Shown here: positions 44,891 through 53,429 of the stretch, piece after piece | How positions within the stretch are numbered: the stretch's first letter is position 1 | Layout: every line of letters begins with the position of its first letter | DNA from: Flavobacterium sp. NRK F7 | GTDB lineage: Bacteria; Bacteroidota; Bacteroidia; Flavobacteriales; Flavobacteriaceae | Direction of reading: 5' to 3' | NCBI RefSeq assembly: GCF_024054195.1 | Contig: NZ_JAMXLB010000001.1 | Coordinates: 1,141,646-1,205,645 of the forward strand | DNA length: 64,000 nt | Notes under the pieces: generated by a model | What the model was told of the DNA's origin: nothing | Seen by the model: the letters and a program-made list of their open reading frames with translations, nothing else | The model's database searches: none | Translations under genes and position numbers: made by a program

Positions 44891-45478
44891 ATGGAAACAA
44901 AAATGACTTTAGAAGAATATAATGCTAGGAAATCAAGAACTTATAAAATGTTGATGATTTTTGGTATGATTAGCATTATTATGATTTTTGCAGGTTTAAC
45001 AAGTGCTTATGTAGTAAGTAAGTCTAGACCCGACTGGTTGAATGAATTTCAATTGCCAAATGCCTTTTTGTGGAGTACTTTAGCGATGTTGAGTAGTAGT
45101 GTTACCTTTATATTTGCACAACGTAATATTAAAAAAGGAAATCATAAAAACACAAGCATCATGCTTTGGGCTACTTTTGTTTTAGGATGTTTGTTTGTTT
45201 TTTTTCAATTTAAAGGATTTGGTCAAGTTATTGAGAACGGTTATTTTTTTACGGGAAGTCAAAGTAATGTAACCACTTCTTTTTTATATATTGTAGTTTT
45301 AGTACATTTGGCACACCTTTTAGGAGGATTTATTTCCTTAATTGTGGTAATTTATAATCATTATAAACAAAAGTATAATGCGGTACAAACCCTTGGTATT
45401 GAACTAAGTGCAATGTATTGGCATTTTATGGATTTTATTTGGGTATATTTGTTTTTATTTTTCTATTTTTTCAAATAG
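44891..45478 (+). CDS. Cytochrome c oxidase subunit III-like protein, short form
   Basis: 195 residues, five membrane helices. COX3/CyoC family wording: FAGLTSAYVVSKSRPDW at the first helix, LVHLAHLLGGFISL with the conserved His-rich helix, and ELSAMYWHFMDFIWVYLF at the last helix. It is the short, quinol-oxidase-like version and lies directly before a longer COX3-type protein. Both are probably parts of the aa3 oxidase whose catalytic subunits are encoded 23 kb upstream. Confidence 0.9.
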   Translation: METKMTLEEYNARKSRTYKMLMIFGMISIIMIFAGLTSAYVVSKSRPDWLNEFQLPNAFLWSTLAMLSSSVTFIFAQRNIKKGNHKNTSIMLWATFVLGCLFVFFQFKGFGQVIENGYFFTGSQSNVTTSFLYIVVLVHLAHLLGGFISLIVVIYNHYKQKYNAVQTLGIELSAMYWHFMDFIWVYLFLFFYFFK

Positions 45479-45522
45479 AAAAAAAGTAATAAATTTGGGA
45501 ACTTTTTAACAATTAAATTTTT

Positions 45523-46506
45523 ATGGGAGCGACAGTTACTATACATGACGATCACGCTTTGCTAGACGGAGGACCAGGACCAATGGGAGCAACCTATGGT
45601 AAATTAATGATGTGGTTTTTTATCTTATCAGATGCATTAACTTTTTCAGGATTCCTTGCAGCTTACGGTTTTTCAAGATTTAAATTTATCGAAACTTGGC
45701 CTATTGCCGACGAAGTGTTTACACACTTTCCATTTTTACACGGTGTAGATGCACCAATGTACTATGTGGCATTAATGACTTTTATCCTTATCTTTTCTTC
45801 TGTAACGATGGTATTGGCAGTTGATGCTGGACATCAGTTAAAGAAAAGTAAAGTAGCTTTCTATATGTTTTTAACGATTATTGGAGGTTTAATATTCTTA
45901 GGTTCTCAAGCTTGGGAGTGGAAAAACTTCATTAAAGGAGAATATGGAGCTGTAGAAACGAAAGGTGGTTCTATTCTGCAATTTGGTAAAATGGATAAAG
46001 AAGGTCATTTTGAAAGAGTAGCTTTAGCTGATTTTGCTTTGGTATTGCCAGAAGAAAGAGAGCAGTTAACACGTAACAAAGGTTTTTGGTTTATGGAAGA
46101 ATCTTCTTTACCATCTTACTCAGTTAACGAAGTTATCGAAGGATTCAAAACTCAAAAAGATTTAGTTATTTTGTCTGAAAAAATTCATGACAAAGAAAAA
46201 GTAGCTTTGTCAAGAGAAGAATCATTAAAAAGAATAAATGATGCCAAATATGTGGTTGAAGGTGCTAATTTAATTAGAAATGAATACGGTCATAAATTAT
46301 TCGCTAACTTCTTCTTCTTTATTACTGGTTTCCACGGTTTCCACGTATTTACAGGAGTAATCATTAATGTAATTATTTTCTTCAATGTGATTTTAGGAAC
46401 CTATGAAAAGAGAAGAAGTTATGAGATGGTTGAAAAAGTTGGATTATATTGGCACTTTGTAGATTTAGTTTGGGTATTTGTATTCACATTCTTCTACTTA
46501 GTATAA
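45523..46506 (+). CDS. Cytochrome c oxidase subunit III, long form with loop insertion
   Basis: 327 residues. Membrane helices about 30-50, 80-105 and 115-135 match COX3. A hydrophilic insertion of about 110 residues (about 145-255, with repeated Lys/Glu segments such as ILSEKIHDKEKVALSREES) separates them from the last helices, FFFFITGFHGFHVFTGVII and GLYWHFVDLVWVFVFTFFY. The conserved GFHGFHV and WHFVD motifs mark it as subunit III. The insertion faces one side of the membrane and may contact alternative complex III or a chaperone (inference). Confidence 0.9.
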   Translation: MGATVTIHDDHALLDGGPGPMGATYGKLMMWFFILSDALTFSGFLAAYGFSRFKFIETWPIADEVFTHFPFLHGVDAPMYYVALMTFILIFSSVTMVLAVDAGHQLKKSKVAFYMFLTIIGGLIFLGSQAWEWKNFIKGEYGAVETKGGSILQFGKMDKEGHFERVALADFALVLPEEREQLTRNKGFWFMEESSLPSYSVNEVIEGFKTQKDLVILSEKIHDKEKVALSREESLKRINDAKYVVEGANLIRNEYGHKLFANFFFFITGFHGFHVFTGVIINVIIFFNVILGTYEKRRSYEMVEKVGLYWHFVDLVWVFVFTFFYLV

Positions 46507-46525
46507 TTATATAAAAAGAAAAGTT

Positions 46526-46876
46526 ATGGCACACGCACACGAATCAAATACAAAAAGAATCTGGATCGTTTTTGGTTTACTTTCAGTTATCACTACAGTT
46601 GAAGTTGCTTTAGGTATTATTAAACCTGATTTTTTATTCAGAGGACATTTATTATCAACTAGTTTATTGAACTGGATATTTATTATTCTAACTTTAGTAA
46701 AAGCATACTATATTATGTGGGCTTTTATGCACTTAGAAGGTGAAAAAGCTAGTTTACGTTGGTCTGTAGTAGCTCCTTTAGTGTTTTTAATTCTTTATCT
46801 ATGTTTTATTGTTCTTGTAGAAGGTGATTACATTTATGAAGTATTTAAAGACGGTCACTTAAAATGGATATTTTAA
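46526..46876 (+). CDS. Cytochrome c oxidase subunit IV, bacterial type
   Basis: 116 residues with three membrane helices: RIWIVFGLLSVITTVEVALG, NWIFIILTLVKAYYIMWAFMHLE and the third VVAPLVFLILYLCFIVLVEG. The motif KAYYIMWAFMHLEGEK is typical of the COX4_pro/CyoD-like small subunit. It begins 20 bases after the long COX3 gene and closes the operon before a terminator. Confidence 0.9.
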   Translation: MAHAHESNTKRIWIVFGLLSVITTVEVALGIIKPDFLFRGHLLSTSLLNWIFIILTLVKAYYIMWAFMHLEGEKASLRWSVVAPLVFLILYLCFIVLVEGDYIYEVFKDGHLKWIF

Positions 46877-46894
46877 CCTTTGTTTAGATATAGT

Positions 46895-46924
46895 AAATCC
46901 CGATTTTCATCGGGATTTTTTTTA
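46895..46924 (+). terminator. Terminator of the ctaB-cox3-cox4 operon
   Basis: AAATCCCGAT, loop TTTC, ATCGGGATTT and a T-run: a perfect 10-bp stem. Confidence 0.9.
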
Positions 46925-46930
46925 CTTTTG
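46923..46930 (+). promoter_or_regulatory. Promoter of the Sco / DUF420 gene group
   Basis: TACTTTTG, an exact TAnnTTTG match immediately after the preceding terminator and 31 bases before the next ATG. Confidence 0.5.
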
Positions 46931-46961
46931 TACTACTCAATTTGATCAAAAAGTATAATTA

Positions 46962-47669
46962 ATGAAAAATAAAATAATCCTTGTTATTCTATTCATCTTT
47001 CCTATAGTTACCTATTTAATTTTTGCATCTGCTAAGCATAATTCTTTGTTTTTACCTGTTTTGTCTGAAAATAATTCGGAAATTCCTTCCGATTGGACTG
47101 CTTTAGGAAATGAAAAGGTACACCTGCAAGATAAAATCACCATTCTAGGCTTTACAGGTACCGATATGAAGGAGTTTAAAGCCAATATGTTTAATTTAAA
47201 CCAAAAGATATATCACAAATACTTTGGGTTTGAGGATTTTCAAATGGTAATGATAGCACCTAGTGGAACGGAAAACGAAATTGAAAAAATGATAGTGGAG
47301 TTAAATCGTATTACAGAGGATATGAAAGGATGGAAGTTTGTTTTCGCTACTCCTGATGAAATTGAAAATTATTATGATGGCTTTAATTTTAAAACAGCCT
47401 TAGATACAACCAAAGGAACTTCTCAAGTATTTATTTTGGATAAGAATAAAAACCTTAGAGGAAGAAAAGGTAAGAATAAAAAAGGAGAAGAAGAATACAG
47501 AGAAAGCTATAACGCTTCTTCAGCAGCCGATTTACACAATGAAATGACAGATGATGTCAAGATTATTTTAAGAGAGTACCGTCTGGCTTTAAAAAAGAAC
47601 AAGCGAAAAGATGAATTTAGAGATCATATTGTAGATGGTGTAGAAAAGAGTTCGCAAGATAAAAAGTAA
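46962..47669 (+). CDS. Cys-less thioredoxin-like membrane-anchored protein next to Sco
   Basis: 235 residues. One N-terminal membrane anchor (about 4-23), then a soluble domain whose pattern (DKITILGFTGTDMKEF, FQMVMIAPSG, SQVFILDKNKNLRGR) resembles the thioredoxin-like fold of Sco proteins: a strand, a helix where the CxxxC would be, a second strand and a late VFILDKNxxLRGR strand. The protein contains no cysteine at all, so it cannot bind copper or do thiol exchange as Sco does. A Lys/Arg-rich tail follows. It lies 5 bases before sco in the same operon. I know of no named function; a structural partner of Sco or of the oxidase is plausible (inference). Confidence 0.72.
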   Translation: MKNKIILVILFIFPIVTYLIFASAKHNSLFLPVLSENNSEIPSDWTALGNEKVHLQDKITILGFTGTDMKEFKANMFNLNQKIYHKYFGFEDFQMVMIAPSGTENEIEKMIVELNRITEDMKGWKFVFATPDEIENYYDGFNFKTALDTTKGTSQVFILDKNKNLRGRKGKNKKGEEEYRESYNASSAADLHNEMTDDVKIILREYRLALKKNKRKDEFRDHIVDGVEKSSQDKK

Positions 47670-47674
47670 TAAAA

Positions 47675-48355
47675 ATGAAGAATAAATCGTATATAGGGAT
47701 ATCATTAATTATATTGATATTTGGAATTTGGACAGTTAAGGAGTTTCAAAAAAGATATGATGACGGTAATTTAGAAACAACTTATGATAATAATTTAAAT
47801 AAGAAAGAAGGTAAAAGTGAAAGTCTTTTTTTAATGGGAGAAGTTCCCATATTTGAATTGACCGATCAAAACAATAAAACAATTACCAATAAAGATTATT
47901 TAGGGAAAGTGTATGTAGTAGAGTTTTTCTTTTCTACGTGTCCAACTATTTGCCCTATCATGAATCAAAATATGTTGAAGTTACAAGAGGAATTCTACGG
48001 AAATCCAAAATTTGGTATTGCTTCTATTACTATTAATCCAGCTTTTGATACGCCTAAAGTTTTAAAAGATCATGCCGATTTGCTAGGGGTAAAACATTAT
48101 AATTGGCATTTGTTAACAGGCGATAAAGACTATATTTACAATTTAGCGAATAAGGGATTTAATATTTATACCGGTGAAAATAAAAAAGTAGCGGGTGGTT
48201 TTGAACATTCAGGCTTGTTTGCTTTAATAGATAAAGACGGAAACATTCGCTGTCGAAAAGATGAATTTGGTAATCCTATATTGTATTATGATGGTACTAC
48301 CGATGAGGGTGTAGTTGCCATTCAAGAAGATATCAAGAAATTATTAGAAGAATAA
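47675..48355 (+). CDS. Sco1/SenC/PrrC family copper chaperone
   Basis: 226 residues. N-terminal membrane anchor (about 7-20), then a thioredoxin-fold domain with the copper motif FSTCPTICPIM (Cys89 and Cys93) and the distal ligand His178 in GGFEHSGLFALI. Sco proteins deliver copper to the CuA site of oxidase subunit II, here CoxB at 18782. It sits between a Cys-less relative and a DUF420 gene, downstream of the cox3/cox4 operon, which fits an oxidase-assembly role. Confidence 0.93.
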   Translation: MKNKSYIGISLIILIFGIWTVKEFQKRYDDGNLETTYDNNLNKKEGKSESLFLMGEVPIFELTDQNNKTITNKDYLGKVYVVEFFFSTCPTICPIMNQNMLKLQEEFYGNPKFGIASITINPAFDTPKVLKDHADLLGVKHYNWHLLTGDKDYIYNLANKGFNIYTGENKKVAGGFEHSGLFALIDKDGNIRCRKDEFGNPILYYDGTTDEGVVAIQEDIKKLLEE

Positions 48356-48380
48356 AATTTACAATTTAAACATTCCATCA

Positions 48381-48926
48381 ATGGAAAATAATACTACAAT
48401 AGAAACAAAATATAATAAGTTAATAAAGGTATTGTCAATAGCTATACCCTTAGCAGTTGCAGCTCTTTTTGGAGTTAGTTTTAAACGTTTAGGATTAGAT
48501 GTAAAACCATTTACTTTTTTGCCGCCTATTTATGCGACGATTAATGGAATTACTGCAATATTGTTAGTAATTGCTGTAATAGCGATTAAAAACGGAAAGA
48601 GAAAGTTGCATGAAAACCTTATGAAAACAGCTATTGGTTGTTCAGTTGCTTTTTTGTTGATGTATGTGGCCTATCATATGTCTGCTGAGACTGCTTCATT
48701 TGGAGAAACCGGATTCATTTATTATGTGTATATGTTTATTCTAATTACGCATATCATTTTATCAATAGCTATTATTCCATTAGTTTTAATTACATATGTT
48801 AAAGCTTTGGCACAACGTTTTGATAAGCATAAAAAAATAGCAAAAATTACATTTCCAATATGGCTATATGTTGCTATCACGGGCGTTATAGTATATCTTA
48901 TGATTTCACCTTATTATGCAAATTAG
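48381..48926 (+). CDS. DUF420 membrane protein (CtaM-like)
   Basis: 181 residues, five membrane helices. Contains the DUF420 signatures KLHENLMKTAIGCSVAFLL, FLLMYVAYHMSAE and THIILSIAIIPLVLI. Some DUF420 proteins (CtaM of Staphylococcus) are needed to mature aa3-type oxidase. Its place after sco agrees with that, but the role here is inferred from context. Its end overlaps or abuts the next small gene. Confidence 0.85.
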   Translation: MENNTTIETKYNKLIKVLSIAIPLAVAALFGVSFKRLGLDVKPFTFLPPIYATINGITAILLVIAVIAIKNGKRKLHENLMKTAIGCSVAFLLMYVAYHMSAETASFGETGFIYYVYMFILITHIILSIAIIPLVLITYVKALAQRFDKHKKIAKITFPIWLYVAITGVIVYLMISPYYAN

Positions 48927-48963
48927 AATAAAAAGTAAAAAAATAAAAGTAAAAAGTAAAAAG

Positions 48964-49200
48964 TTGGGTGTTTTAAAAAAAATACTTTTCTCTTTTATCT
49001 TTTTACTTTTGCCTTTCTTCGTAGAAGCACAATGTGCCATGTGTAGAGCCGCTTTAGAAAGTGAAGAAAGTGGCGTGCAAGCAGAAGCCATCAACGATGG
49101 AATTGTCTATCTTATGGTTATTCCATATATTTTAGTCGCAGTGGCAGGTTATGCTATCTATCGATTGAAATTTGCTAAGAAAAAAGAAGTTACTCCTTAG
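48964..49200 (+). CDS. Small membrane protein with CAMC motif
   Basis: 78 residues from a TTG at 48964; an in-frame ATG at 48916 would give 94. The longer start adds a Lys-rich stretch (IKSKKIKVKSKK) encoded by a degenerate TAAAAAG tandem repeat (48930-48963) and delays the signal peptide, so I prefer the TTG. The signal sequence KKILFSFIFLLLPFFVEAQ is followed at once by CAMCRAALESEES, one further membrane helix (about 45-65 of the short form) and a basic tail. The CxxC placed just after the signal-cleavage site could bind copper or heme or act as a thiol pair. It has no family name that I know. Context in the sco/DUF420 group points to oxidase assembly (inference). Confidence 0.72.
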   Translation: MGVLKKILFSFIFLLLPFFVEAQCAMCRAALESEESGVQAEAINDGIVYLMVIPYILVAVAGYAIYRLKFAKKKEVTP

Positions 49201-49201
49201 G

Positions 49202-50593
49202 TTATTCCATTCCGTCAATAGTAATTTTCATTTTCCCATTGGTAGAAATAAACGCAATAATAGCTTTATTGGTTAATTCTACTTTTTCAAAAGTAAAATC
49301 GTTCATGTTTCCATTAATAAAAACGCCTTTCATTGGCGAGTAATTGTTTAAATAACTAGCCATACTTTTTTTCCCTTCATCCATATTTTCTTGAATGGAA
49401 TACCTACAGTTTTCTTGTATTTTTCTTAAAATAGTACCTTGGGCTAACCAATTGGCCGATTTTAAAAGGACGCTCTTAGTATTTAAAACATAATCCAGTT
49501 TGTCGAAAAAGATTTCTTTGGTAACTGAATTATATTGTGGATAACCAGATAAATAAATGGTGCCATTTACAGAGCCCAACAAATCTAAAGCAATAATTAA
49601 CTTGCCTTCATTTTGCCATAAATTCACTTTTTGAACACTTACTTTCTTGCCTCCTGAACCAAATTCTTGACCTTGAAAATTCTTTGTAATAACTTTAGAA
49701 GCACTTTCGTAAGTAGAAACTGCTGCTACAGCTACTTCAAATTCGTTAGGTATGGTTTTAACAGGTTTTAAGACTAATTTGTTTTTATCAAAGGTGTTTT
49801 TAGGTTCCTGACCAATCATCGTCTGCATGGTGCATTTTAATCCCATGTCTAAAGTAATTTTACCATTCTTTAGTGCTGCTTCGGTCACATATAATTCTAC
49901 GGGAACTAATTTGAACCAAGCTTCATAAGCTTCATTAGTTAATACAGGTGTACTGATTTTTTCCATCGCATCCAAAACCATGGGTTTAAAATCGCAAGAG
50001 GTATCAATAGCTTCATCAATCGTTTTGGCAATCTTGTTTTTAAAAATAGAAATTGTCGGATTGATGAGATAGGTAATTGGTACTTTTTTACCTGCAATAA
50101 CTATATTTGGACTTTCACTCCATTCAAAATTTGTGATAGAGGATTGCGTGGTAAGTTTCCAATTGTATAAATGCGCTTTACTATTTAAAGTAATAGTTCC
50201 ATTTAAATTGATTTCTTTAGTATCGTTTAAAGCCATGAAACTGGTTCCGTATTTTACTTTAGTCCAAATTTTTAAAGGAATTACTGAAAGAATCTCACCG
50301 TTTTTTTCTGTCAAACGAATAGGGGCTGTTTTCCAAATTTTCATCTCAGTATTATCATCTGAAAGCTCATTATCCTCATAGATTAAGCCTTCCATATTTT
50401 TGTTTAAAAGTGTTTCAATATCTTTTAAGGTAATTTCAGTTGGTAAAGAAATAAAGGAAGTTTTATTTTTAAAAACCATTGGGCTATCATCTGATAAAGG
50501 TGGTTTTAAAGCTTCAATTTTTTGAGCAGAACTACACGAAACAATCAAAAATAAGATAGAAACTAAAAGAATAAGACTAAAGATGTATTTCAT
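49202..50593 (-). CDS. DUF4403 family lipoprotein
   Basis: 463 residues. Signal peptide with lipobox (LFLIVSCSS, Cys20), so a lipid-anchored envelope protein. The mature part begins with PTEITLKDIETLLNK and includes WKTAPIRLTEKNGEI, typical of DUF4403, whose repeated beta-rich halves resemble lipid-binding BPI/SMP-like or type II domain duplicates. No function has been assigned to this family that I know of. It is convergent with the small CxxC gene; the two stop codons are only one base apart, so there is no room for a terminator between them. Confidence 0.82.
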   Translation of the reverse strand: MKYIFSLILLVSILFLIVSCSSAQKIEALKPPLSDDSPMVFKNKTSFISLPTEITLKDIETLLNKNMEGLIYEDNELSDDNTEMKIWKTAPIRLTEKNGEILSVIPLKIWTKVKYGTSFMALNDTKEINLNGTITLNSKAHLYNWKLTTQSSITNFEWSESPNIVIAGKKVPITYLINPTISIFKNKIAKTIDEAIDTSCDFKPMVLDAMEKISTPVLTNEAYEAWFKLVPVELYVTEAALKNGKITLDMGLKCTMQTMIGQEPKNTFDKNKLVLKPVKTIPNEFEVAVAAVSTYESASKVITKNFQGQEFGSGGKKVSVQKVNLWQNEGKLIIALDLLGSVNGTIYLSGYPQYNSVTKEIFFDKLDYVLNTKSVLLKSANWLAQGTILRKIQENCRYSIQENMDEGKKSMASYLNNYSPMKGVFINGNMNDFTFEKVELTNKAIIAFISTNGKMKITIDGME

Positions 50594-50693
50594 TTTCAGA
50601 GAATTTGATTACAAAAATAAAATATTATATGATTAGTGTAACAAAAACTTCTTTTTTTGGTCTTATAAGAAATTCATTTATAATTCATCTAAA

Positions 50694-52016
50694 ATGATCA
50701 CTAAAAGAATACTTATTTTTTTCTTACTCCTAGGGATACCCATTTTTGCACAAGAAAAAAAATGGACGTTGCAGGAATGTGTCAACTATGCGATTGAGAA
50801 TAATATTTCAGTAAAACAATCGGAACTCGATTTAAAAACAACAGAGGTTGAGAAATTAGAGGCAATTGGAGGGTTTTTACCTTCATTGAATGGAAATGCT
50901 AATTATAGTATTAATACAGGAGCCAACATTAATCCTGCGACTAACCAATTCGAAAATCAGACTTTTAAATCTTTTTCCGCTTCTGTAAATTCCAATATTA
51001 CACTTTTTAACGGACTGGCAAATTGGAAAACGTATCAAAGAGCCAAATTAAATAAGATTGCAAATGCATATCGTTTGGATAAAATGAAAGATGATATTGC
51101 TTTATCTGTTGCAAATTCCTACTTACAAATTTTATTCAATAAAGAGCAATTAAAAGTTCAAAAGAATCAGAATTTGATTACCAAAGACAATCTTAAAAGA
51201 ACACAAGAATTAATTGATGCAGGATCTGTTCCAGCTGGTGATATTTATGAATTAAGAGCTACAGATGCCACTCAAGAACAACAAATTATAAGTACAGAAA
51301 ATGCATTAATAATTTCAAAAATAGCGCTTTGTCAAACGTTGTTGTTAGATAATTATGCCTCTTTTGATATCTCAGATGAAGAAATTGAAATTCCAATGAC
51401 CGATATTGTAAATGAAAGTCAGGAAGCTATTTTAGCGAAAGCTAGAGAGGCGGTAAATGATATCAAAATCGCAGAATCTAATGTCTCAATAGCAAAAAAA
51501 GATTTATCTATTACCAGATCTTCTTATTTGCCAACTTTAACCGGTTTTGTAGGTTATAATACAAGATGGTCAGAAAGTGCGGTGTTAAGTTTTTCAGATC
51601 AGTTGTCTTTATTTGATGGTACTGCTATAGGTTTACAGTTAAATGTGCCTATTTTAAATGGATTTTCAACTAGAGGTCGCGTACAACGTTCTAAAATTAA
51701 TTTGCAACGTTCTGAGTTTCAATTGAAACAAGCCGAGTTAGATTTAGAAAGAAATGTGTACCAAGCATACAATGATGTCATCAATGCACAAAAATCTTTT
51801 GAAGCGGCTCAAAAGACGTTAGAAGCTAGAAAATTAGCCTATGATTTTGCAAAAGAAAGATATGAAGTAGGCTTAATGAACGGTTTTGATTTTTCTCAGT
51901 CTTCGATTACTTTAGAAAATGCACAATCTGAAGTCTTAAGAACCAAGTATGATTATATTTTTAGAACCAAGATACTAGAATTTTATTTCGGAATACCATT
52001 AATTCAAAAACAATAA
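50694..52016 (+). CDS. TolC-family outer-membrane efflux protein
   Basis: 440 residues. Signal peptide (ILIFFLLLGIPIFAQ), then two repeated halves of long helices and short barrel strands typical of TolC/OEP. The halves start with LQECVNYAIENNISVKQSELDL and show NVPILNGFSTRGRVQRSKI before the second helical pair. TolC proteins form the outer-membrane exit duct of efflux or type I secretion. The next gene, 4 bases later, is its periplasmic adaptor; no inner-membrane pump follows. Confidence 0.92.
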   Translation: MITKRILIFFLLLGIPIFAQEKKWTLQECVNYAIENNISVKQSELDLKTTEVEKLEAIGGFLPSLNGNANYSINTGANINPATNQFENQTFKSFSASVNSNITLFNGLANWKTYQRAKLNKIANAYRLDKMKDDIALSVANSYLQILFNKEQLKVQKNQNLITKDNLKRTQELIDAGSVPAGDIYELRATDATQEQQIISTENALIISKIALCQTLLLDNYASFDISDEEIEIPMTDIVNESQEAILAKAREAVNDIKIAESNVSIAKKDLSITRSSYLPTLTGFVGYNTRWSESAVLSFSDQLSLFDGTAIGLQLNVPILNGFSTRGRVQRSKINLQRSEFQLKQAELDLERNVYQAYNDVINAQKSFEAAQKTLEARKLAYDFAKERYEVGLMNGFDFSQSSITLENAQSEVLRTKYDYIFRTKILEFYFGIPLIQKQ

Positions 52017-52019
52017 ACC

Positions 52020-53327
52020 ATGTCAAAGAAATCGATATACATCTTATTAGGAAGCATTGTAGGTTTAATCGTGCTTTTAATTGCCTTAAAAAAAGGAGGC
52101 GTTATAGGTAATAATGATGATAGTAAAGAGGTTGAAGTTGCTAAAGTAGACCAAATGAACATCGTAGAAACTGTTTCTGCTACAGGAAAAATTCAACCAG
52201 AAATTGAAGTAAAAATTTCTTCTGAAGTATCGGGTGAAATTATTCAATTGCCTATTAAAGAAGGACAACAAGTTAAAAAAGGAGATTTATTGGTAAAAAT
52301 AAACCCAGACATTTACGTTTCTGGAGTAAATAGAACGGCTGCAAGTTTATCAACTACTAAAGCAGGTTATAGCCAAGCAGAAGCACAAGTTAAAGAAGCA
52401 AAAGCAAATTACGATAGAAACAAACCTTTATTTGAAAAAGGAGTGATTTCAAAATCAGAATGGGATCGAATTGTATCGGCTTATGAAGTTGCAGAAGCGA
52501 ATAAACAATCGGCTTATTTTAATGTACAAAGTGCAACAGCTACTTTAACAGAAGCGCGTGATAATTTAGGTAGAACTACCATTTATGCGCCAGCTGATGG
52601 AACTATTTCTTTGTTATCAGTAGAATTAGGAGAGCGTGTTTTAGGAACCCAACAAATGGCTGGAACTGAAATTCTTCGTGTGGCTAATTTAAATAATATG
52701 GAGGTTGAAGTAGATGTAAATGAAAACGACATTGTAAAAGTTACTGTGGGTGATTCTGCAAAAATTGAAGTAGATGCTTATTTAAAGAAAGAATTTAAAG
52801 GTGTTGTAACCAGTATTTCTAATTCGGCTAGTTCTGCATTAACAGCAGATCAGGTAACTAATTTTAAAGTTAAAGTTAGAATTTTAAAAGAATCTTACGA
52901 AGACTTGTTAAAAGGAAAAGCACCTAACTATTCTCCTTTTCGTCCAGGTATGACTGCTACGGTTGATATTATTACCACTAAAAAACAAAATATAATTGGA
53001 GTGCCTATTAGTGCTGTAGTAGTTAAAGAAGATACCACTTCTACTAAAAAAGACATAGTAGCCGAATTAGAGAAGGAAGAAAAACAAAACAAAGGCACCT
53101 ATAATCCAGATCAAAAGTTTGAATGTGTTTTTGTAAAAGTAGGAGATAAGGCTAAATTAAGAGTCGTGAAAACAGGAATTCAAGACGATACCAATATCGA
53201 AATTATGGAAGGCTTGAAAAAAGGAGAAGAAATTATTACTGGACCATATTTAATGGTTTCGAAAGATTTGAACACCAATGACAAAGTAAAAGTTCAAAGT
53301 AAGAAAGACGATAAAGCAAAAAAGTAG
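52020..53327 (+). CDS. Periplasmic adaptor (membrane fusion) protein, HlyD/MacA type
   Basis: 435 residues. One N-terminal membrane anchor (IYILLGSIVGLIVLLIAL), then a biotinyl-lipoyl-like half motif (GEIIQLPIKEGQQVKKGDLL), a coiled-coil hairpin (about 95-180, with SAYEVAEANKQSAYFNVQ) and beta-barrel domains (FRPGMTATVDIITTKK). Such adaptors bridge an inner-membrane ABC or RND pump and TolC. MacA-like proteins pair with MacB, but no pump gene lies next to it: a terminator follows directly. The C-terminal tail is Lys/Asp-rich. Confidence 0.9.
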   Translation: MSKKSIYILLGSIVGLIVLLIALKKGGVIGNNDDSKEVEVAKVDQMNIVETVSATGKIQPEIEVKISSEVSGEIIQLPIKEGQQVKKGDLLVKINPDIYVSGVNRTAASLSTTKAGYSQAEAQVKEAKANYDRNKPLFEKGVISKSEWDRIVSAYEVAEANKQSAYFNVQSATATLTEARDNLGRTTIYAPADGTISLLSVELGERVLGTQQMAGTEILRVANLNNMEVEVDVNENDIVKVTVGDSAKIEVDAYLKKEFKGVVTSISNSASSALTADQVTNFKVKVRILKESYEDLLKGKAPNYSPFRPGMTATVDIITTKKQNIIGVPISAVVVKEDTTSTKKDIVAELEKEEKQNKGTYNPDQKFECVFVKVGDKAKLRVVKTGIQDDTNIEIMEGLKKGEEIITGPYLMVSKDLNTNDKVKVQSKKDDKAKK

Positions 53328-53352
53328 TTAATAGTTAAGGTTATTTTTTTGA

Positions 53353-53380
53353 GACGCAAATTTTATTTGCGTCTTTTTTT
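53353..53380 (+). terminator. Terminator after the TolC-adaptor pair
   Basis: GACGCAAA, loop TTTTA, TTTGCGTC and a T-run: a perfect 8-bp stem. Confidence 0.88.
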
Positions 53381-53402
53381 GTTTTAGTAAAGTACTAGTT
53401 TG

Positions 53403-53410
53403 TATTTTTG
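53403..53410 (+). promoter_or_regulatory. Promoter of tsaB
   Basis: TATTTTTG matches TAnnTTTG; a TTG at 53379-53381 lies 21 bases upstream. The ATG follows 19 bases after the box. Confidence 0.5.
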
Positions 53411-53429
53411 CAATCATATAAAAATCAAA

